Assembly (NCBI RefSeq): GCF_024972755.1
Contig: NZ_CP087724.1
Span: 1,178,001 to 1,242,000, forward strand
From: Halanaeroarchaeum sp. HSR-CO
GTDB taxonomy: Archaea; Halobacteriota; Halobacteria; Halobacteriales; Halobacteriaceae
DNA length: 64,000 bases
Direction of reading: 5' to 3'
Translations under genes and position numbers: made by a program
In this document: piece by piece, positions 41,042-48,968 of the stretch
How the letters are laid out: each line of letters opens with the position of its first letter
Numbering within the stretch: the stretch's first letter is position 1
The notes under the pieces: generated by a model
Seen by the model: the letters and a program-made list of their open reading frames with translations, nothing else
What the model was told of the DNA's origin: nothing
The model's database searches: none

Positions 41042-42454
41042 TCATCTTCGAAAGTACTGTCCGTGGAAATCGAACGGCACGATGTGCGGCAGCCAGGCTG
41101 TTGCACGTTTTTCGAACGATTTTCCATCCAGGATGAGTAGTCCGGACTGCTCTCGATCCGTATCGAGAAAGACGGACAGGATCACGCCGTCGTCTTCCGT
41201 CGTTCCCCGGGGTCGCGCCACGAAGATCGGTTCGCCGAAGTAGCGGTCCGGGGTGGACCACCGTTCGACCTCACCCGTCTCGCTATCGATTTTACGGAGT
41301 CCAGTGGGGAACTCGCTGCGGTCGTCCGCGTCGGCCCCCTGACTGTAGACGTACCGGTACCGTCGACCCACGTATTTGTCGTTCATTCTCGGGAGCGAAA
41401 GATGACCGTCAACCAGACGCTCGCGATCGACAGTTGTCTCTGGAATCGAGACATGAAACCGGTCGAGGTCGCCCATCGGATGGGAAAAATTCCCGGCCGA
41501 GAGGTCCGTGAGCGAAAGCGCCTGGAGCACCGAGGCGTCCTCGAAGGTGACCAGATCGATCGCCAGTTCTCCCTCGGCGACCTCGAACGCATTGGTGACA
41601 TGGAAGTAGAAAAACGGCGCCCCATCTATCGTAGCGGCAAGTTTCCCATCGGTACGATCCACGACCAGGAATCGAGTCCCGCGCTGGGGTCGCCAGGTGA
41701 GGGCGTCGAGAAAGGAGCTACCGACGAATGGGTTCAGTAGTGAGCGGAGATCCACCACCAGTGGCGGCTCGACGAGGATCACGTACCCGGGTGTGACTCC
41801 GAAGCTGTGCATGTACCCGACGGTATCAGTATCGATTTCACCGAGAAGGGTTCGACTCGTCGTATTGGTCGGACGCTCTGTGATCTGATACGTGTGGGTC
41901 CGTCCGAACGTCGTATGGAGGTTCAGTGTCGTGTCCGTCGCCGGATCGACGATAGGATGGGCACACGTGAGGTGGCTGCTGACGTCGTCCTCGAACGTCC
42001 ACTCACCGATTGTCTTCAGTGTCTCCGATTCGAAAGCCGTGTACCGTGGTGTCTCCGTGAGGGCGAGCAATGTCTCGCCGGTTCGCGTGATATTGACGTT
42101 GGTATTATCTGTAGCGGTCGGCCGGAGCACGGTCTTGACTGTCGAGAGAAATCCCGAGGCGGTGGTTCCGAACTGGGGCGAATCGAGTGTTCCGTTCTCG
42201 TGTGCCCGTCGGTAGGTCTCCGTTCGCAAGAAGCGATTCGAGTATGCAATCGATCCGTTCTGGAACGAGAAGCGGCGTACCATCGCCAGCCCGTCGAACC
42301 AGTGGTCGAACTGCTCGCCCCCGACCTCGAACAGCCCCGGCCCGTTCCGATACAATGTTCCGGCCAGCCAGTTCGGAACAACCCCCTCGATGGGGAGGCG
42401 GCGGTCGGATCGTTCCTCCTGAAGGGACTGGAATCCGAGCTGGTAATCAGCCAT
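41042..42454 (-). CDS. Carotenoid cleavage oxygenase (RPE65/CCO family)
   Basis: 470-residue non-heme iron dioxygenase. The four conserved iron-ligand His are present: H166 (LTCAHPIVD), H216 (YMHSFGVT), H285 (FYFHVTNAF) and H464 (DFHGQYF at the C-terminus). YRNGPGLFEVGG and HWFDGLAMV near the start are also family hallmarks. It should cleave a carotenoid or apocarotenoid; retinal formation from carotene is possible but no rhodopsin gene is in the window. It is monocistronic. The ATG 42454 (MADYQLGF) fits the family N-terminus. Confidence 0.92.
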   Translation of the reverse strand: MADYQLGFQSLQEERSDRRLPIEGVVPNWLAGTLYRNGPGLFEVGGEQFDHWFDGLAMVRRFSFQNGSIAYSNRFLRTETYRRAHENGTLDSPQFGTTASGFLSTVKTVLRPTATDNTNVNITRTGETLLALTETPRYTAFESETLKTIGEWTFEDDVSSHLTCAHPIVDPATDTTLNLHTTFGRTHTYQITERPTNTTSRTLLGEIDTDTVGYMHSFGVTPGYVILVEPPLVVDLRSLLNPFVGSSFLDALTWRPQRGTRFLVVDRTDGKLAATIDGAPFFYFHVTNAFEVAEGELAIDLVTFEDASVLQALSLTDLSAGNFSHPMGDLDRFHVSIPETTVDRERLVDGHLSLPRMNDKYVGRRYRYVYSQGADADDRSEFPTGLRKIDSETGEVERWSTPDRYFGEPIFVARPRGTTEDDGVILSVFLDTDREQSGLLILDGKSFEKRATAWLPHIVPFDFHGQYFRR

Positions 42455-42899
42455 CCTCTAAGGATACACCTCACAGGCGCTTGTAGATGGTGCCTGCTAC
42501 CGTTTGTCACTGGACGGTTCAGGACTATCACTCACTCATTCGGCCGTCGGTCGAACGCAGTGGACCCGGTCGTCCGACTGCAAAATCAACATGCTGCCGG
42601 CGGATTAGTGGCCTGTAATTCAGGTGTTAGAAGCTCCGGTGGGACTGACGAGCGATTCGACTGTTACTGCGTGGGACAACCGAATTCGAGTGGTTGACTG
42701 GGGGGGGGACACATTCCTCTTCGTTTGATACGATTGCACGCTCATGCTGTATAGGGTGTATAGTCACCACTGGAAACCGGAGGGTGTGAGGTACCGATCA
42801 GACTGCTCGATCACGAGTCGGACCGATGATAGCCGTCGCCACAATCCGACTGTGGAACCGGTATGTGGTTCACTCGATCGAACAATTGCTCTCTGTCAC
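42455..42899. other. Intergenic gap between two convergent/divergent minus-strand genes
   Basis: About 445 nt with no supported gene. It contains a run of nine G at 42700-42708 and AT-richer stretches near 42570-42600 and 42715-42760, where the oxygenase promoter would be expected on the minus strand in the first 40 nt. Plus-strand open frames here continue into the next gene's antisense and are shadows. Confidence 0.5.
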
Positions 42900-44231
42900 T
42901 CAGTCCTGGGACGTCTCATCGGAATCCCTTTCGTGCACCCATACTGTCGAAATCCGGGCCCCATCGGTGCTCGTCACCTCAACGACGTAGCCGGCGATCT
43001 CGACGCGGTCGCCAGGTTCTGGTACGCGGTTGAGTTGCTCGAGCACCACTCCACCGATCGTTTCGACCGCTTCGCTTTCGAAGTTTCCAGCCAGGGCGTC
43101 GTTAACCTGCGACAACTGGACGCTTCCGTCGATATCGTATCCCCCATCGTCACGCTGGCGTATCGTCGGTTCGCGCTCATCGAGATCGAACCCGTCCCGA
43201 AGGTCTCCGACGAGGGCCTCGACGATGTCTTCAACCGTTGCAATCCCCTCGAACGCACCCCACTCGTCGATAACTGCGGCTATCTGTTGGCGATCCTCTC
43301 TGAACTGGATCAGGAGATCGCTGATCGTCATCGTCTCGGGAACGATGAGAATCTCGCGGGTAATGTCATCGACCGTCTCGGCATCCCCATCGTCGACTTC
43401 TGCCTGCAGCACGTCCTTGACATCCACGAATCCGACCACCTGGTCTCCATCGGTGGCATCGAGGACCGGATAGCGCGTATGCCCGGCCTCGAACACGGTC
43501 GAGTGGAGATCGGATAGCGTGTCATCAGTGTGAACGGTCACCACGTCCGGTCGTGGAACCATGACCTCCCGCACCATGGTGTCGTCGAGATCGAAGACGC
43601 GTTCGATCATCGTCACTTCCGCCACGTCGATGTCTCCACCCTCGCCGGATTGGGTTAATACGCGAAGGAGTTCCCGCTCACCGAGGGTTTCATCCGTTTC
43701 GGAGGCGGGCGGGACACCGAGCGACCGCGTGAACGCATTCGCGGCCCCGTTGAATACGACGATCCCGGGATAGAGTAGGTAATAGAAGAGTTTCATTGGT
43801 GGGGCGAGGAACAGCGAAAGCCGTTCGGTCTGGGCGATCGCAAGGGTCTTCGGTGCGAGTTCGCCGAAGACGACGTGAAGAAATGTAATAATACTGAAGC
43901 CGATCGCGAACGCGACGAGATGGATGAGATTCGTGGGGAGAATCGGTTCCAGAACGGGTTGGATGAGTGCTGCGACTGCGGGTTCGCCGACCCACCCCAG
44001 TCCGAGCGAGGCGATAGTGATGCCGAGTTGGGTCGTGGCGAGGTAGTTATCGAGATTCGTCATCACTTCCTGGAGTGTCCCCGACCCCGCCCGTCCCTCC
44101 TCGGCGAGTTGATCGACCGAGGTCCCACGTATCCGAACGAAGGCGAACTCTGCAGCGACGAAAAAGCCGTTCAGTACGACGAGAAACAGCGCTAAGACGA
44201 GTTGTGCCGCCGATAGCGCGACGTTTACCAT
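42900..44231 (-). CDS. CorC/HlyC-type membrane CBS protein (DUF21)
   Basis: 443-residue protein. An N-terminal DUF21 domain with about four transmembrane segments (VLNGFFVAAEFAFVRIRGT, ATTQLGITIASLGLGWVGEP, VVFGELAPKTLAI) is followed by two CBS motifs (FDLDDTMVREVMVPRPDVV, then YPVLDATDGDQVVGFVDVKDVL) and a C-terminal CorC/transporter-associated domain (EPTIRQRDDGGYDIDGSVQLSQVND). Members act in Mg2+ efflux or related ion homeostasis. ATG 44231 (MVNVALS) was chosen over one 18 codons upstream. Confidence 0.93.
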   Translation of the reverse strand: MVNVALSAAQLVLALFLVVLNGFFVAAEFAFVRIRGTSVDQLAEEGRAGSGTLQEVMTNLDNYLATTQLGITIASLGLGWVGEPAVAALIQPVLEPILPTNLIHLVAFAIGFSIITFLHVVFGELAPKTLAIAQTERLSLFLAPPMKLFYYLLYPGIVVFNGAANAFTRSLGVPPASETDETLGERELLRVLTQSGEGGDIDVAEVTMIERVFDLDDTMVREVMVPRPDVVTVHTDDTLSDLHSTVFEAGHTRYPVLDATDGDQVVGFVDVKDVLQAEVDDGDAETVDDITREILIVPETMTISDLLIQFREDRQQIAAVIDEWGAFEGIATVEDIVEALVGDLRDGFDLDEREPTIRQRDDGGYDIDGSVQLSQVNDALAGNFESEAVETIGGVVLEQLNRVPEPGDRVEIAGYVVEVTSTDGARISTVWVHERDSDETSQD

Positions 44232-44547
44232 TGGTGACCCCAGAAAATGCTGTCTTTCGATGGTCGTGTGTTCATATCTATCCATTTTGTTCCACTCACT
44301 AAAATCATCTAATAGAATCTCGGAGGAGTTGCGTCTCGGAGAGGTAAAGCGAACCCCCGACGATTGCCCGTGATGCCGAAACCGCTTACCGTACGACTGA
44401 TCGTCGTGGACGGTCTTGAATCGTTCCCGAGTCGGTCACGACGCAAGCCAGCAAAAATCCCCCTTTGGTTTTACAGATCGCGATTGTAGCGCTCCGGAGC
44501 CACTACGTCCCTTCACGTCCGATTCACCGTCCTCACACTCGAGACGT

Positions 44548-44712
44548 TCAATCATCGAACACACTCGTCTCGAACTCGTTGCTGGATTCACGGAGCAACC
44601 GTTCTGTTCTCCCGTGTTCCTGAAGTGTTCTTTCTTCGAGGTGGTTGACTTCCCCGATAGTATCTGCCGTGACTTTCTCTGTAACCTCGAGCACTTCGAT
44701 CGTCTCGCTCAT
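44548..44712 (-). CDS. Very small charged protein (doubtful)
   Basis: 54-residue reading frame from ATG 44712 (MSETIEVLEVTEKVT). Its start resembles haloarchaeal VapB-type antitoxins, but the middle is atypical and no toxin gene follows. It could be a decayed antitoxin or a chance frame. Confidence 0.35.
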   Translation of the reverse strand: MSETIEVLEVTEKVTADTIGEVNHLEERTLQEHGRTERLLRESSNEFETSVFDD

Positions 44713-44845
44713 CCATCGTCGCCGCTGTTTGAGCATTGCAGTGAGTGACGGTGGTGCCTGATTTCGGAAGGGTTTATCCACGAGTTAGTGTTCGGGGTCG
44801 TATTCTTTCGCGGCACGTCAAATGAGGTTCGTGTGTCACCACCGG

Positions 44846-45250
44846 CTATATACCGCGGAGTTGGTCGGCGAGTCGTGCGGCGTCTCCCACGTGTTCGTTT
44901 ACAGTTGAGTCTTCTATGTCTTCGACCTCGTCGAGGAGGACTGCAATATGAGTTGCACGTTTGCGTATCAATTCTGGATCGTTCGGCGCCTCCACGAGGT
45001 CGGCTGCGATTGCTTCTGCTTCGCCGATCCAGCGGCTCGCCGCGCGTTCTATCGGGAGTTCGGCTGTTGCGGCCAGGTGATCGTGTAGGTCGATGACGGC
45101 GGGTCGACGCTCGTCTTCGTCTTCTATCCACGAAGTTCCCATTCCGTAGAGTACGGCATCGTCGAACAAAAATGAAGCGTAGCAACCGCCATCCTCTCGT
45201 TCCCGAACGGGAGTTCGGACGGTTTTCGTACTGACATCAAATGTCGGCAA
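44846..45250 (-). CDS. Uncharacterised haloarchaeal protein
   Basis: 134-residue acidic protein. The N-terminal half is beta-rich with Cys and aromatic residues (GGCYASFLFDDAVLYGMGTSWIEDEDE), and the C-terminal half is helical (DLHDHLAATAELPIERAASRWIGEAEAIAADLVEA, then ATHIAVLLDEVED). It has the composition of a conserved haloarchaeal hypothetical protein. No catalytic motif is visible. Confidence 0.7.
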   Translation of the reverse strand: MPTFDVSTKTVRTPVREREDGGCYASFLFDDAVLYGMGTSWIEDEDERRPAVIDLHDHLAATAELPIERAASRWIGEAEAIAADLVEAPNDPELIRKRATHIAVLLDEVEDIEDSTVNEHVGDAARLADQLRGI

Positions 45251-45436
45251 CCTCCAGTGTGAATGTTCGATTTACTGACCCGCAACGGCCGACAGATCAT
45301 GTCCTCCTCTCGCCAGTTTCGATGTAGCGAACCGCATGACGCCCCGATTCAGAATCGGTCGGTAATCGAACGAAATCCAATACACGACACAGCATCAATA
45401 TTTAAGCGATGCGCCGCTGTCTGTCGGATTTGGAAC
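45251..45436. other. Intergenic region before the vapBC control region
   Basis: No gene seen. AT content rises toward 45400 (atatttaag near 45400-45410, a possible TATA box). It leads into the palindromic element described separately. Confidence 0.4.
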
Positions 45437-45484
45437 GTTCGATAAACGAACGGGCGCTGCAGGCTTTAGTTCGACTGTCGAACG
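45437..45484 (+). promoter_or_regulatory. Paired palindromic operator-like sites upstream of vapBC
   Basis: Two 15-nt palindromes with consensus GTTCGAY-T-RTCGAAC lie at 45437-45451 (one central mismatch) and 45469-45483 (perfect, 7-bp arms), 32 nt centre to centre, or about three helical turns. The second is inside a 34-bp element (45451-45484) that recurs at 47029-47062. The end of the element is 90 nt before the vapB start. Such paired sites fit binding of a dimeric repressor, possibly the antitoxin itself. Confidence 0.5.
45451..45484 (+). repeat. 34-bp direct repeat, copy 1
   Basis: Matches the sequence at 47029-47062 at 31 of 34 positions. It consists of a GC-rich part (cgggcgctgcaggct) followed by a palindromic TTCGAC/GTCGAA part. 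The copies are 1578 nt apart and each lies 80-90 nt before a gene start. Confidence 0.75.
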
Positions 45485-45573
45485 ACTCGACCTTTCAGGC
45501 GTGAGGCGGTCGAAATCAGGTGTTTCAAAATGCACCGAAAGACACAGTATTCTGTGGGCACAAAGATCTCTGT

Positions 45574-45804
45574 ATGCCCTCGATCACGGTCAACGTAGAC
45601 GATGACCTCAAAGAGCGAATGGAGGACCACCCGGAAATTAACTGGAGCGAGGTCACGCGACAGGCTATCCAGGAGAAGATCGAGACGCTCGAAGTGATGG
45701 ACGAACTCACCAGCGAGAGCGAACTTACTGAGAGCGACGTGCAGGAAATTGCCGACAAGATAAACGAGCGTGGCCGCGACCGTGTCGACGAGGAATCGGC
45801 GTAA
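45574..45804 (+). CDS. vapB: VapB-like antitoxin
   Basis: 76-residue protein. The first 25 residues form a ribbon-helix-helix start (MPSITVNVDDDLKERMEDHPEI), followed by NWSEVTRQAIQEKIETLEVMDEL and an acidic C-terminal helix that would mask the toxin. It stops 9 nt before the PIN-domain toxin gene. The ATG at 45574 was chosen because the RHH fold begins right there. It probably represses its own promoter through the upstream palindromes. Confidence 0.9.
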   Translation: MPSITVNVDDDLKERMEDHPEINWSEVTRQAIQEKIETLEVMDELTSESELTESDVQEIADKINERGRDRVDEESA

Positions 45805-45813
45805 AGGGGCAGA

Positions 45814-46230
45814 ATGAAGCTGGTCGTCGACGCCAACGTCGTCATCACTGCGCTCATTGCCGACTCGAAATCACGCGAACTCGTCGTCACGCTCGAACCC
45901 GACTTGCTAACTCCTGGGTACGTCTACGACGAAATCGACAACTACGAGGGGTTGATCGTGGAGAAGTCTGGGATGAAATCGGACCGAGTATCACAGTTCA
46001 TGGATCTCCTCTTCCAGTACATCGAAGTCGTTCATTCTGACGATTTCTATCCGGCTATCGAGCGTGCAGACGTAGCAATCGAAGATACCGACCCTGACGA
46101 TGTCCTCTATCTAACATGTGCGCTTGCATGTGATGCGGCTATCTGGAGTGACGACTCTGACTTTGACGAACAGGAACTGGTCGAGCGATATTCGACGACT
46201 GATGTGGTCCAGTTGTTCGACACACGTTGA
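45814..46230 (+). CDS. vapC: VapC-like PIN-domain toxin
   Basis: 138-residue ribonuclease-type PIN protein. Acidic catalytic residues are seen at D6 (MKLVVDANVVITAL), near YDEIDNYEG, in DTDPDDVLYLTCALA and in WSDDSDF. VapC proteins cut tRNA or rRNA when freed from VapB. It forms one message with vapB (9-nt gap). The catalytic set looks intact, so the module may be active. Confidence 0.9.
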   Translation: MKLVVDANVVITALIADSKSRELVVTLEPDLLTPGYVYDEIDNYEGLIVEKSGMKSDRVSQFMDLLFQYIEVVHSDDFYPAIERADVAIEDTDPDDVLYLTCALACDAAIWSDDSDFDEQELVERYSTTDVVQLFDTR

Positions 46231-46279
46231 CTCAACTGGATATGAGTGATTCTGTACATTTGATAAAAACGTAGGGCCC

Positions 46280-46300
46280 TGCTGAATAGACCGCGCGCAT
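46280..46300 (+). repeat. Short repeat resembling a mobile-element end, copy 1
   Basis: The stretch tgctgaatagaccgcgcgca partly matches tgctgaatatagaccgtgca at 48266-48286, with a 2-nt indel. Both face the same way and bracket the vapC-downstream lipoprotein gene and the dead integrase. It may be the trace of an insertion-sequence end. Confidence 0.3.
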
Positions 46301-46358
46301 CTCCCGTGAACGGCACGTGGGATTGATGGAGATGATCCGGGAATTGTGAGTACTCTCC

Positions 46359-46730
46359 TTATTCGATCGTGACGGTTCCGTCATTGTCAATACCAATATT
46401 TGTCACGTGGATCGGATCGTCGGAGGATTGGAAGGTGTGGGTAATGGTGGTGGAATTACCGTCGACAGTCACTTTCACGTCAAATTCGCCCGTTTGGTTA
46501 AATTGTTCCAAATTGAGATCGGATTCCGCCTCCATAGTTCGTCCGTCAGAGTAGACGAGTCCAGTTTCATCCGAGATCTCCACGACGACCGCGTGATCCG
46601 TATTATCTTGGTTGACAAGCTTCAGTTCCCGACTCGTATCATTGTCGCTAAGAATCCCCGAACAGCCCGCAGTGACGACGAGCAACCCGACAAGGACACT
46701 TAGGATGACGTATCGATAACGGTGACGCAC
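46359..46730 (-). CDS. Lipoprotein of unknown function
   Basis: 123-residue protein. The N-terminal signal (YVILSVLVGLLVVTAGC) ends in a lipobox with Cys23, followed by a Ser/Asp-rich linker and a beta-sandwich-like domain (ELKLVNQDNTDHAVVVEISDETG, then FDVKVTVDGNSTTITHTFQ). It is probably anchored outside the cell. The basic pre-signal lacks a twin Arg-type RRxFL motif, so Sec export is more likely. Confidence 0.75.
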   Translation of the reverse strand: MRHRYRYVILSVLVGLLVVTAGCSGILSDNDTSRELKLVNQDNTDHAVVVEISDETGLVYSDGRTMEAESDLNLEQFNQTGEFDVKVTVDGNSTTITHTFQSSDDPIHVTNIGIDNDGTVTIE

Positions 46731-46944
46731 ATCGTATTTCTTACATTGTCACCTGAAAAATCCTCGGAATGGTCACACTTCTCTTTTACCTTCTCGAATA
46801 TCGCAAGACGACGGTTGCAAGACGGATACTCAATATCCAGCACTCGCATAATGATAGACCATGAGAAAATCGTATCAATGCCGCTTGATAATTCTTGGAA
46901 GTAGGGGGTTCGGCTGTATTCGAACACCGGTGACAATCACTATC
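46731..46944. other. Intergenic region without a supported gene
   Basis: AT-rich relative to the first 40 kb. It should contain the minus-strand promoter of the lipoprotein gene. Short open frames on both strands lack recognisable protein character. Confidence 0.4.
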
Positions 46945-47062
46945 GTTCGATTATCGAACGAAAGCAAACCTGTGGCCGTTCGACCACTAATCCCATTGCT
47001 GTATGGCGATTATAACGTGGTAAATGTACGGGCGCTGCAGGCTAGAGTTCGCCTGTCGAACG
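46945..47062 (+). promoter_or_regulatory. Palindromic operator-like sites upstream of the integrase pseudogene
   Basis: A perfect palindrome (8-bp arms) sits at 46944-46960 and a related one with a single mismatch at 47047-47061, both matching the consensus seen before vapB. The second lies in the 34-bp repeat copy at 47029-47062, whose end is 80 nt before the integrase start. A possible TATA box (gattataac) is at 47008-47016. Confidence 0.45.
47029..47062 (+). repeat. 34-bp direct repeat, copy 2
   Basis: 31 of 34 positions identical to 45451-45484. The three differences fall at the junction and in the palindrome's left arm, leaving one palindrome mismatch. Confidence 0.75.
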
Positions 47063-47141
47063 CACTCCCACACAGGAGAGTAGACGCCCGAATTCAGACA
47101 TCTGACTCGATGGCGCTCGACAGGTCCGCGATTACCAGCCC

Positions 47142-48151
47142 ATGTCGCTCGAACCAATCGACCCTGAAACAGCACTCGACCTCTATCTCATCGATCGGGA
47201 CCACGAGGTCTCCCAGGCAACCATCTATTCGCATAGCTCCCGATTCGGTCACTTCGTCCGTTGGTGTCGTTACGAGGACAGCAACAATCTAACCGACGTG
47301 ACCGGACGGGTTCTCCATCGATTCCGGATTTGGCGACGTGAGGAGGGCAATCTCGAACCTGTTACAGAGAAGACGCAGATGGACACGCTACGTGTTTTTT
47401 CCGCTGGCTCGAATCAATTGACGGAGTCAGCGAAGATTTACACACGAAGGTGCTCTCGCCCACTCTCGGTGACGATGAAAATGTGCGAATAATATTGGTC
47501 GAGTCAGATAGGGCAACAGCGACTCGCGATCATCTTTTCAAGTTCGAATATGCCTCACGTCCACATGTCGTGTTTCCACTGCTATGGCACACAATGATGC
47601 GAGTCGGGGCAGCCCGTTCGCTCGATGTAGATGATAATAATCGCGATGAACAATATCTCCAGGTCGTGCATCGGCCTGAAACGGGAACACCGGTCAAAAG
47701 CCAGGTGGCTGGCCAACGCTTCATCGCACTCTTTGACGAGGTCTGTACGGTTCTTGACGACTGGATTGCCACTACTAGAGAAGATATCATCGAGGAGTCC
47801 AGTCGTCGACCGTTATTGACAACGAGGAAAGGGCGAGCGCATACGACGACACTTCGTGGAGATTGCTATCGATATTCTCGCCCGTGCGAGATTGTTGCAG
47901 AGTGTCCCGACGAACGGGATAATGGTTCGTGTTCAGCAACGAACTACGGCACTGCTTCCAAGTGTCCTATCAGTCGAAGTCCCCACGCAATTCGTCGCGG
48001 GACAATAACGTACGCTCTGAATCGGGATTGGCCGAAGCCAGCAGTCAGTGACCGGGCCAACGTTTCGGAGGGCGTCTTGGACCGCCACAACGATCAGCGA
48101 ACTGAACGGGAAATGATGGAACAGCGGCGAGCGTATTTATCAAACCACTAA
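47142..48151 (+). pseudogene. Tyrosine recombinase (haloarchaeal integrase), inactivated
   Basis: The SAM-like core-binding domain (MSLEPIDPETALDLYLIDRDHE) runs in one frame until a run of six T at 47395-47400, where a one-base loss shifts the frame; the rest continues one frame over with MRVGAARSLD (catalytic Arg), the Cys-rich haloarchaeal insert (CPDERDNGSCSATNYGTASKCP) and SPHAIRRGTITYAL (catalytic HxxR). At the nucleophile position the sequence reads LDRHNDQR, where relatives have LDKHYDxR, so the catalytic Tyr is replaced by Asn. Two independent lesions argue for true decay, not sequencing error. Confidence 0.85.
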
Positions 48152-48265
48152 TAAACCACTCATTTCATGTCTGGCTGTTGTTATTGTATTGAGACCTCGT
48201 GACGCGTGGCATATGCCTTTAGGGCACTTTTGAATCCCTTTACAAATGATATATTTCATTGGCTG

Positions 48266-48286
48266 TGCTGAATATAGACCGTGCAT
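48266..48286 (+). repeat. Short repeat resembling a mobile-element end, copy 2
   Basis: Counterpart of 46280-46300 in the same orientation, 115 nt after the dead integrase. The match is partial, so the call is weak. Confidence 0.3.
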
Positions 48287-48387
48287 TCAATTCCGATTTG
48301 ACCTTCGCAAAATTACTTACACTAACCCTGTCTTTTCCATACCTGTATGGCACATTGGTTGACTCTTGTAGCGGGTGAATTGATAGT

Positions 48388-48609
48388 ATGGTAAAATTTG
48401 GACTGTGGGTCAACGTAGTCGGGCTTTTGATTAGTCTCGGAGGAACGCTACGACTGTTTATGCATGTGACCGACGAGTACCATTCGGCGATAGGTGATAT
48501 TGGGTCGATAGCTGTTGGGTACCTCGGGATAATTCTACTGGGGTTGTCAGTGTCGATTACCGGCGTTGCTGTTTTGCTAAACAATTCCGTCCTTGATGTG
48601 GGCAACTAA
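48388..48609 (+). CDS. Small two-helix membrane protein
   Basis: 73-residue protein with hydrophobic segments FGLWVNVVGLLISLGGTL and IAVGYLGIILLGLSVSITGVAVLL joined by a polar loop (RLFMHVTDEYHSAIGD). The regular membrane pattern and start after an AT-rich region support a gene. No family recognised. Confidence 0.6.
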   Translation: MVKFGLWVNVVGLLISLGGTLRLFMHVTDEYHSAIGDIGSIAVGYLGIILLGLSVSITGVAVLLNNSVLDVGN

Positions 48610-48968
48610 TCTATACCTCCTAATCCGGGATCAACCTCGGGATGGTCAACTGAATATATGTCAGATATTGTTACAATCCGACTGCTGAACTCAGACTCCT
48701 GTATTGAACAGTACTGCTGAAGAATATCACCGATTGGGAGTTTTACGACGACCAAATTGGTGGAATCGTAATTCATCAGTCAATCCTCCAAATGTGCTAA
48801 TTGTGGTGGAACTCTTTTAAGAAAATAATCTTCGAAGCTCGTAATATCGCGTCTAGTCGATGAATTCCCATTGCAGCGAACTAGCCTCGACAACGGCTAG
48901 AAGAAACTCAAAATTCAATTATAGTTATCAGCGGTTTCTTTGTGTTCTCTCTCGGTCGATTTGTTTGT
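48610..48968. other. AT-rich intergenic region before the sppA operon
   Basis: About 360 nt, clearly more AT-rich than the core region. No convincing ORF. It contains long A/T runs (for example ttttaagaaaataat near 48815) and should hold the promoter of the sppA operon, with tcaattatag near 48915 as a TATA candidate. Confidence 0.45.

Noticed and set aside
42744-43517. Plus-strand 257-codon frame
   Set aside because: Antisense to the CorC-type CBS protein; lacks recognisable domains.
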